From contig CATPBS010000247.1 in NCBI GenBank assembly GCA_955652715.1, forward strand, positions 1 through 5,688: a stretch of 5,688 bases of DNA, in the 5' to 3' direction. Both the position numbers and the translations under genes were made by a program. Positions 1 to 4,048 of the stretch are shown one piece after another; the stretch's first letter is position 1, and each line of letters begins with the position of its first letter. This stretch comes from an uncultured Candidatus Udaeobacter sp. (GTDB lineage: Bacteria; Verrucomicrobiota; Verrucomicrobiia; Chthoniobacterales; UBA10450). The notes under the pieces were generated by a model. It was not told the origin of the DNA, ran no database searches, and saw only the letters and a list, made by a program, of their open reading frames with translations.

Positions 1-413
1 AAAAGCGGACCGGACGCGGACAATCTTGCCTCCCCGGACCTGGTGCATTCGGCGACCAGCGTGTCTCCCGCGACTGGCGCGATCGTCTTTAGGTCAAAAA
101 ACACCGCGGCATTTTCGCCCTGAGCAACGATCGTTCTGACACCGAGTCGTGCCGTCACTCCAAGAAGCCCTGTTAGTGCGGCGACGTACTCATCGGCGTT
201 GTTGTAGGTTTCAAATAGACCATAGAATTTTAGATCCTTGTCTAAGTACGCGCGCGCTGTAGCGATATCCTTGCGAGAGACCGCCGCGTAGAAACCCCGC
301 AGAACGGGCTCTGAGCTTGATGGCGCCTGTCGCTCAGTGGCCATGAGACTGTTCCCGACAATGAGTAGTACGCATATCGTGGACACTCCAAACAGACGGC
401 CACACGATTTCAC
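1..413 (-). CDS. secreted NTF2/SnoaL-like protein, 3' end outside window
   Basis: This is the first 137 codons of a small alpha+beta-barrel (NTF2/SnoaL fold) protein whose end lies left of the window. I translated it by hand. The GTG at 413-411 is preferred over the ATG at 344 because a GGAGG lies 5 bases upstream of it (419-423) and because the added 24 residues form a signal peptide: basic start (KSCGR), hydrophobic core (VSTICVLLIVG) and a likely cut after LMA, residue 25. The mature part has the family pattern: a first helix with FYAAVSRKD (41-49), then LKFYGLFETYNNADEYVAAL (61-80) and the strand GENAAVFFDLKT (99-110). Such proteins are exported, often with unknown substrate; no catalytic residues can be assigned, so enzyme or binding role stays open. 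It is divergent from the Crp/Fnr gene and may share its control region. An upstream stop (TAA at 452-450) limits longer starts. Confidence 0.75.
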   Translation of the reverse strand, partial: MKSCGRLFGVSTICVLLIVGNSLMATERQAPSSSEPVLRGFYAAVSRKDIATARAYLDKDLKFYGLFETYNNADEYVAALTGLLGVTARLGVRTIVAQGENAAVFFDLKTIAPVAGDTLVAECTRSGEARLSASGPL

Positions 414-418
414 TAAGA

Positions 419-423
419 CCTCC
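419..423 (-). promoter_or_regulatory. ribosome binding site deciding the GTG start at 413
   Basis: On the minus strand GGAGG is followed by TCTTA and then GTG. The ATG at 344, inside the predicted signal peptide cleavage region, has no comparable site. This favours the longer, exported form of the NTF2-like protein. Confidence 0.7.
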
Positions 424-465
424 GCCACAGGTAAGACCCAGGAACGCTGTTATAATCATTAGCGG

Positions 466-495
466 TTGGCAGGTGGAGCACACCGATTGTATACT
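466..495 (+). promoter_or_regulatory. candidate sigma70-type promoter for the Crp/Fnr gene
   Basis: TTGGCA (466-471) and TATACT (490-495) are separated by 18 bases, a fair match to the -35/-10 consensus. They lie in the divergent region about 85 bases before the chosen ATG at 580. A further TATAAT at 499-504 has no -35 at the right distance. A small inverted repeat, GTTG (518-521) with CAAC (527-530), lies just downstream and could be an operator half, but is too short to rely on. Confidence 0.35.
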
Positions 496-579
496 TCCTA
501 TAATAGGCAAGTCCATAGTTGCCTGTCAACACCAGTTGCACGCCGACCCACGGGTCATCACTTAAATGGCAAGGGGCTT

Positions 580-1266
580 ATGAACGAACGGAGCAAAACC
601 CGCGCCGGGTTTGACCTTGCGGTATTTTTAGGGACGTCAGGCGAGGGACGCGTCATTTCCGCGCATCGAAAGCGACGAATCATATTTGCGCAGGGTGATG
701 CTGCAGATTCGGTTTTCTATATCAAAAAAGGCAGGGTCAAAGTCACCGTCGTATCCAAGCAAGGCAAGGAAGCCGTTGTCGCAATCTTGGGGCCGGACGA
801 ATTCCTGGGCGAGGGATGCCTGATCGGACAGCCTAAGCGTCTGGCGACCGCTACCGCAATGACGGAATGCGTGACGATACGAGTGGAGACGACCGAGATT
901 ATGCGGGTTCTTCAAGACGAGCCCACATTTTCCCGAATGTTTCTCTCGCATATTTTGACGAGGAGCGCCCGGATTGAAGAAGACCTAGTTGACCAGCTGT
1001 TCAATTCAACCGAGAAGCGGCTTGCTCGGCTGCTGTTGCTGTTAGCCAACTTTGGCAAGGAAGGGCGGCCGGAACCGATTGTCGCGAAGATCAGTCAAGA
1101 AACACTCGCTGAGATGATCGGTACGACCCGATCCCGGGTGAGCCATTTCATGAACAAATTTCGCCACCTGGGATTAATTGATTACAACGGCCGCATCGAA
1201 GTGCATAGCTCGCTTTTGGGCGTGGTACTGAACGAGCAGCCAAACACTGTGCGGCCGTCGCTGTAA
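580..1266 (+). CDS. Crp/Fnr family transcriptional regulator
   Basis: A 228-residue DNA-binding regulator. The N-terminal cyclic-nucleotide-binding-like beta roll covers about residues 20-115 (RRIIFAQGDAADSVFYIKKG at 32-51, AVVAILGPDEFLGEGCLIGQ at 65-84). A dimerisation helix follows near 115-150 and a winged helix-turn-helix at about 165-215 (KISQETLAEMIGTTRSRVSH, 170-189, with the recognition helix around TTRSRVSHFMNKF). The N-terminus has no cysteine cluster, so it is not an Fe-S oxygen sensor of the FNR type. The pocket region reads KRLATATA rather than the RSA motif of true cAMP receptors, so the ligand is unknown. The ATG at 580 is chosen because homologues begin near there and AAGGGG lies just upstream; a start at 466 would add 38 residues unlike the family and overlap the promoter. 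Length is normal for the family. It is divergent from one SnoaL-fold gene and upstream of another; targets are not shown by the sequence. Confidence 0.93.
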   Translation: MNERSKTRAGFDLAVFLGTSGEGRVISAHRKRRIIFAQGDAADSVFYIKKGRVKVTVVSKQGKEAVVAILGPDEFLGEGCLIGQPKRLATATAMTECVTIRVETTEIMRVLQDEPTFSRMFLSHILTRSARIEEDLVDQLFNSTEKRLARLLLLLANFGKEGRPEPIVAKISQETLAEMIGTTRSRVSHFMNKFRHLGLIDYNGRIEVHSSLLGVVLNEQPNTVRPSL

Positions 1267-1473
1267 TATCCTCGTGAGCGGTCTCGCCGCTGTCAGACGT
1301 ACGCGATAACGGACGCGCGTGTAGCTATTGAGCTTCTATGGGGTATGCGTGCGGACCGCAGCATAATTTATTTTCACTTGTGAGCGCTTTGGGTCAGTCT
1401 TGGCTTCAACGACATGCAATCGTGGCGCATAGAAAGGCACGGTCAACGCAACGCGAACATAAAGGAGCTAAGC

Positions 1474-1896
1474 ATGGTATCCGAAGCCAGAACGTTGGAA
1501 GCAAACAAGATCGTTACAGGACGCTTCATGGAGGAGTTCAAGAACCAACACAATTTCGCCGTAATTGATGAGCTCTTCTCGCCACGAGCTTCTGTGCATT
1601 TACCGGCAGAAGGATTGCCAGACGGCCCTGAAGGCCAAAAGGCTATCGCGCGAGGCATCTTTGCGGCGTTCCCGGATGTTCGCGTGACGGTCGACAACGT
1701 CGTGGCCGAAGGCAATTTCGTCGCAGAACGGCATACGGCGCGGGCCACACACAAGGGCGAATTCATGGGCGTGGCTGCCACTGGAAAAGCGATCTCCTGG
1801 ACGGAAAATCATCTCTATCGGCTCGAAAACGGGAAGATTTGCGAGCTCTGGTCGGAGTGGAGCTTTCAGAAGCTGATGGACCAACTTGCGAACTAA
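1474..1896 (+). CDS. SnoaL-like / ester cyclase family protein
   Basis: A 140-residue cytoplasmic protein of the SnoaL-like polyketide-cyclase (ester cyclase) group. An N-terminal helix pair (NKIVTGRFMEEFKNQHNFAV, 11-30) leads to IDELFSPRASVHLP (31-44). The strand pair FPDVRVTVDNVVAEGNFVAE (66-85) and the family signature follow: RATHKGEFMGVAATGKAISW (90-109), then LYRLENGKICELWSEWS (114-130). The GEFMG...TGK stretch and the closing ENGKI-E-W pattern are what identify it. The ATG at 1474 has AAGGAG at 1462-1467, 6 bases upstream; the in-frame ATG at 1414 lacks a site and adds atypical residues. Some relatives act on polyketides, but most are uncharacterised, so no substrate is claimed. The 207-base gap after the regulator suggests its own promoter rather than tight co-transcription. 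Confidence 0.92.
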   Translation: MVSEARTLEANKIVTGRFMEEFKNQHNFAVIDELFSPRASVHLPAEGLPDGPEGQKAIARGIFAAFPDVRVTVDNVVAEGNFVAERHTARATHKGEFMGVAATGKAISWTENHLYRLENGKICELWSEWSFQKLMDQLAN

Positions 1897-1905
1897 ACCG
1901 GGCGG

Positions 1906-1953
1906 GCGCACCGGACCCTGAAGGATCGCGTACGGGGCGCCGGTGCGCACCGG
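1906..1953. repeat. GC-rich inverted repeat cluster after the SnoaL-like gene
   Basis: GCGCACCGG at 1906-1914 is the exact reverse complement of CCGGTGCGC at 1940-1948 and recurs at 1945-1953, so that 1940-1953 (CCGGTGCGCACCGG) is itself a perfect 14-base palindrome. The outer pair could form a 9-bp stem with a 25-base loop in the transcript of the gene ending at 1896. No T-run follows, so a classical Rho-independent terminator is not supported; an operator or Rho-linked end is possible. Confidence 0.5.
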
Positions 1954-2424
1954 AAGATGGCCAATGCAAGTTTGTTCTTGGCGTCGCAAGAACCCAGCTA
2001 CTACCTCAGGGAAGAATTGCTGGGGGGCCACACGATCCAACCGCTGACCGGTTGCTGACCGAGCATATCCTGCCGGCTCTCGAGTGAGCCTTACTGCCGC
2101 GGCGCGAGGCCGCCTCAGGGTGCTTGCATTGGGGCTGCGCTAACTCCGTGACGTACGGTAAATCCGAAGAGCTTCTGCCTGCGGCGGCAGACTGCGCTGC
2201 GGGTGTACGATTGGAAAAGAACGAAGAGATCAACATCATCAACCGCATGCAGGCACTCATGCAAACGACCCTGATTTTCAACCGAACCAAGCCGGTAGCC
2301 CCCACATCGGATGTCCTAAGTGTGGATCCCTGAATTTACCTGAAGGGCGTGACCATCCACCACGAATTGGCCATTACCGCATCAAGAGTGTTATTGCGCC
2401 GCCAACGCGATAGGCACGCACGGC
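1954..2424. other. stretch without a recognisable gene; possible coding remnant at 2208-2333
   Basis: No ORF here matches a family I know. The plus-strand frame that ends at 2333 reads protein-like in its last 40 codons (RLEKNEEINIINRMQ near 2212-2256, then FNRTKPVAPTSD up to the TGA at 2331-2333), with mixed polar and hydrophobic residues unlike the arginine-rich shadow frames around it. It has no convincing start or ribosome site and may be the stump of a lost gene. The frame ending at 2087 is open back to 1839 inside the SnoaL-like gene, so its open length is weak evidence. The rest shows no RNA gene. Confidence 0.4.
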
Positions 2425-2882
2425 ATGGATTCTCCAGATTTAACAAACCTTCGGCGCTTCGCGTTGATCCTGGCACTCGTACTCATCACACGTGTCGTGG
2501 CACAAGTGAAGCTGACGACGCCGGCGGACATTCCGCAGGCGGCCCCGAACTCGACGGTTGTTCATGGTGGGGGCGCACTGCTGAGGCTGTACCTGTCCCG
2601 CAGGCGTCCTTTAGAGGCCAAGGCCTTAACTTCGATTTTCCGGCGGATGAGATCGGAGTTGCTGAGTACGAGGACGGACCGACGGGCGCGATCGTGGTGC
2701 TATTTCGTAAACCGGTCATGGCGGCAGTAGGCGTACGTGGTGGTGCGCCCGGCACGGTTAACACAGACGCTTTGCGGCTCGCCTATGACGAGCCTTTCGC
2801 TAGTGCCATCGCTGTGGCAGGAGGCTCGGACTACGGTCTGTCGGTCGCAACCGGAGTCGCGAACGCGCTAAAGGAAAAGACG
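2425..2882 (+). pseudogene. P1-family (S58) peptidase, 5' remnant with frameshift
   Basis: The part from about 2589 to 2882 encodes the N-terminal third of a P1/DmpA-type peptidase: VPQASFRGQGLNFDFPADEI, then VAEYEDGPTGAIVVLFRKP, VGVRGGAPGTVNTDALRLAY and AVAGGSDYGLSVATGVANAL. Intact family members are self-cleaving Ntn-type hydrolases (aminopeptidase or D-esterase) several hundred residues long; the cleavage site and nucleophile lie in the missing part. The 5' end appears in another frame: from 2425, MDSPDLTNLRRFALILALVL followed by ITRVVAQ is a good signal peptide, as expected for the exported members. A frameshift between about 2505 and 2589 separates the two. At about 2881 homology stops abruptly and an amidohydrolase begins. 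Not functional as a peptidase. Identification rests on motif memory, not a search; confidence in the family is good, in the exact 5' limit low. Confidence 0.75.
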
Positions 2883-3250
2883 GCAAATTCGCAGCCTGCT
2901 CGACAGCGGCGCGGTGATCGCGGCCGGTAGTGACGCGCCGGCGGAAAGGGGTGACCCGCTCGTGGAGTTCTTGTTCTACGCCGCTAGCTACCGCCATGAT
3001 TTGAAGGATTTCGCCGGCGCGGACTGGCATCCGGAAGAGGCGGTCAGCCGTACGGCGGCGTTGCGCATGCTGACGTGTGGACCGGCCTACGCAATCTTCC
3101 GGAAAAAGGAACTTGGGACTCTCGGGGGGCAAGCGGGCAGATATCAGCGCCTTCTCGGTAGACCTCATGACTGCACCGTTTGACGCAATTGCTCACGCTC
3201 ACGCCGTCCTCACCGTTGTAGACGGACGGGTTGTCTACAACGCTCCCTGA
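2881..3250 (+). pseudogene. YtcJ-like amidohydrolase, 3' remnant with frameshift
   Basis: This is the C-terminal part of an amidohydrolase family 3 (YtcJ-like) metal-dependent hydrolase. From 2881 the frame reads RSLLDSGAVIAAGSDAPAER, whose GSDAP holds the conserved metal-ligand aspartate, followed by GDPLVEFLFYAA, WHPEEAVSRTAALRML and ELGTLGG. At the G-run 3124-3129 the frame shifts by one, and GKRADISAFSVDLMT with AHAVLTVVDGRVVYNAP continues to a TGA at 3248-3250. That is the family's normal C-terminus, so the original stop is kept. Intact members exceed 500 residues; only about 122 codons remain and the N-terminal HxH metal site is absent. No start of its own is seen. Fused upstream to the peptidase remnant. 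The frameshift could also be a homopolymer sequencing error, but the truncation stands either way. Confidence 0.85.
3214..3242 (+). repeat. perfect 10-bp stem hairpin at the end of the amidohydrolase remnant
   Basis: CGTTGTAGAC (3214-3223) pairs perfectly with GTCTACAACG (3233-3242) around a 9-base loop. It lies in the last codons (VVDGRVVYN) and ends 6 bases before the TGA. There is no T-run after it, so it is recorded as a hairpin and not called a terminator. Confidence 0.6.
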
Positions 3251-3335
3251 AAGACGATCCGCTCGGCTAGCGTAGAAAAGACACCCCGCGCACCCACGCA
3301 GTCGTACAGTCATGAAATAGAAGGAGACAAGCCAG

Positions 3336-3449
3336 ATGTCTACCAAATTCGGGCAACTGTTATCTTCGGTACGGCGATCGCCGACTGCGCGTCAAGTCAT
3401 AGCGCTTTCGCTGGTCCTCGCGTGCCTGACCGATCGCCGCAATGCTTAA
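3336..3449 (+). CDS. 37-residue small ORF with hydrophobic segment, perhaps stump of an exported protein
   Basis: Hand translation gives a 37-residue peptide: start MSTKFGQLLSSVRRSPTARQ, then the hydrophobic stretch VIALSLVLAC (21-30), then LTDRRNA and TAA. AAGGAG at 3321-3326 lies 9 bases before the ATG, a good ribosome site. The charged start followed by a hydrophobic core looks like a signal sequence; VLAC resembles but does not fit the lipobox. Two readings are possible: a true short membrane peptide, or the 5' end of a larger exported protein cut off by the decay seen all around it. I do not recognise the peptide. It starts 86 bases after the amidohydrolase stop. Confidence 0.4.
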   Translation: MSTKFGQLLSSVRRSPTARQVIALSLVLACLTDRRNA

Positions 3450-3626
3450 CGCCCATTCGCATCCTTCAGTGCCAAGAGGTCGCGGGCGTTTCAAGGTAAG
3501 GGAAAGCCCGGCGCGACTCGTCTTAATAGTGAATAGAGCTGGTCCTTCTCAAATTTTTAGCCGCTCTTAAGCGACCCGCAGTGTGCGCTACGAGTCGCTG
3601 AGGTCGTTTCCTCCAGACCTGCCGTG

Positions 3627-3656
3627 CGCGCCGCCCCGGAGCGCGGGTCTTTTCTT
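3627..3656 (+). terminator. terminator-like hairpin with T-rich tail
   Basis: CGCGC (3627-3631) pairs with GCGCG (3641-3645) around CGCCCCGGA, followed after two G by TCTTTTCTT (3648-3656). The stem is short, and the tail is interrupted by C, so strength is uncertain. Confidence 0.35.
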
Positions 3657-3674
3657 CGTGCCAGGAGGGGTGAG

Positions 3675-3923
3675 ATGAGCGAGGAGACGGCAGGCGCGCG
3701 GAATGTCCAGCCCACCACCTGCTGCGGGTCGAGGCCGCCGACTCGGATCGGATTGAGTGCGCTTGTCAAGCCCGGTTGCGCTTGGCCCGCGAGCCCGTCG
3801 AGTTCGCCGGGCATCCCCAAGCAGCCGGCCACGGTCTGCTGGTTTGCTCGCCACAATACATTCTCGCGCGCGGGAGATTTGCGGGAATCTCTACTGCACG
3901 TCGATGCACATTCAGGCACTTAG
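3675..3923 (+). CDS. doubtful 82-residue ORF with strong ribosome site
   Basis: The ATG at 3675 has AGGAGG at 3663-3668 with a 6-base spacer, which is the only good reason to list it. The 82-residue product (start MSEETAGARNVQPTTCCGSR, end HVDAHSGT, TAG at 3921-3923) is rich in Pro, Ser, Cys and Arg, has no membrane segment, no motif I know and no domain-like hydrophobic pattern. Its frame is also open upstream to 3624, as expected by chance in GC-rich DNA. It follows the hairpin at 3627-3656. It may be spurious or a remnant of an element gene. Confidence 0.2.
   Translation: MSEETAGARNVQPTTCCGSRPPTRIGLSALVKPGCAWPASPSSSPGIPKQPATVCWFARHNTFSRAGDLRESLLHVDAHSGT
3869..3883. repeat. direct repeat copy 1, possible integrase arm site
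   Basis: CGCGGGAGATTTGCG matches the sequence at 4076-4090 in 14 of 15 positions and in the same orientation. The two copies lie on opposite sides of the tRNA core, about 95 bases before and 49 bases after it. Tyrosine integrases of the lambda type bind such arm sites, but here this is inference from position only. Confidence 0.3.
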
Positions 3924-3967
3924 CTACAACGGCCGTCTGCCCAAAAGTTTAAAAATCAGATACTTGG

Positions 3968-4003
3968 CCTCGACAGACGGCGCTCATAATGCCGGGGTCG
4001 AGG
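3968..4003. repeat. extended inverted repeat centred on the anticodon loop
   Basis: CCTCGAC (3968-3974) is the exact reverse complement of GTCGAGG (3997-4003). Inside it, the anticodon stem CGGCG (3978-3982) pairs with TGCCG (3990-3994) around CTCATAA. Three bases (AGA) separate the arms on the left and two (GG) on the right. The left outer arm is not tRNA sequence, the right one is. Tyrosine integrases often use the anticodon stem arms as inverted core sites with the loop as the crossover region, so this may be the core site. Confidence 0.45.
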
Positions 4004-4027
4004 GTTCGAGTCCCTCCCTTTCCACCA
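3978..4027 (+). tRNA. 3' half of a CAT-anticodon tRNA (Met or Ile2), partial; probable att core
   Basis: From the anticodon stem on, every part of a tRNA is present: stem CGGCG (3978-3982), loop CTCATAA with anticodon CAT at 3985-3987, stem TGCCG (3990-3994), variable loop GGGTC, T-arm GAGGG-TTCGAGT-CCCTC (4000-4016), acceptor strand CCTTTCC (4017-4023), discriminator A, and encoded CCA (4025-4027). The 5' partner should begin GGAAAGG and have a D-arm within the 26 bases before 3978; neither is there, so this is not a working gene. CTCATAA with a GGGTC variable loop suits elongator Met; Ile2(CAT) cannot be excluded, and initiator Met is unlikely because the anticodon stem lacks its three G-C pairs. 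Lying 21 bases from a tyrosine integrase gene, it is best read as the tRNA identity segment of an attachment site. Confidence 0.85.
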
Positions 4028-4048
4028 ATACTTTCAGCCACTTCCAGA

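Larger units (their letters stand above)
3450..3977. other. mostly non-coding stretch before the tRNA fragment
   Basis: No recognised gene. Contents: an imperfect inverted repeat GTCGCGGGC (3479-3487) with GCCCGGCGCGAC (3506-3517); small hairpins AGCGAC/GTCGCT (3569-3574, 3594-3599) and AGGTC/GACCT (3601-3605, 3616-3620); the terminator-like hairpin at 3627-3656; the doubtful ORF at 3675-3923; a hairpin GAGATT/AATCTC (3874-3879, 3886-3891); and an AT-rich patch at 3942-3963 next to the tRNA core. The minus-strand open frames here are unlike any family I know. If the tRNA core is an element junction, this stretch would be the end of a neighbouring element. Confidence 0.4.

Noticed and set aside
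334..516. Minus-strand 60-residue ORF in the divergent region
   Set aside because: It crosses both the promoter region and the true start of the NTF2-like gene in a different frame; no ribosome site.
466..579. Longer start for the Crp/Fnr protein at 466
   Set aside because: The added 38 residues are unlike the family, overlap the likely promoter, and the ATG at 580 matches the usual N-terminus.
637..951. Minus-strand ORF of 104 residues inside the Crp/Fnr gene
   Set aside because: Shadow of the well-supported plus-strand gene.
580..1266. FNR-type oxygen sensor
   Set aside because: No N-terminal cysteine cluster; only C80 and C97 occur in the N-terminal half.
1338..1473. ORFs starting at 1338 or 1414 before the SnoaL-like gene
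   Set aside because: No ribosome site and no family-like residues; AAGGAG marks the ATG at 1474.
3557..3919. Minus-strand ORFs of 120 and 88 residues
   Set aside because: Long open frames expected by chance in GC-rich DNA; no motif, no ribosome site seen, and they oppose each other and the plus ORF.
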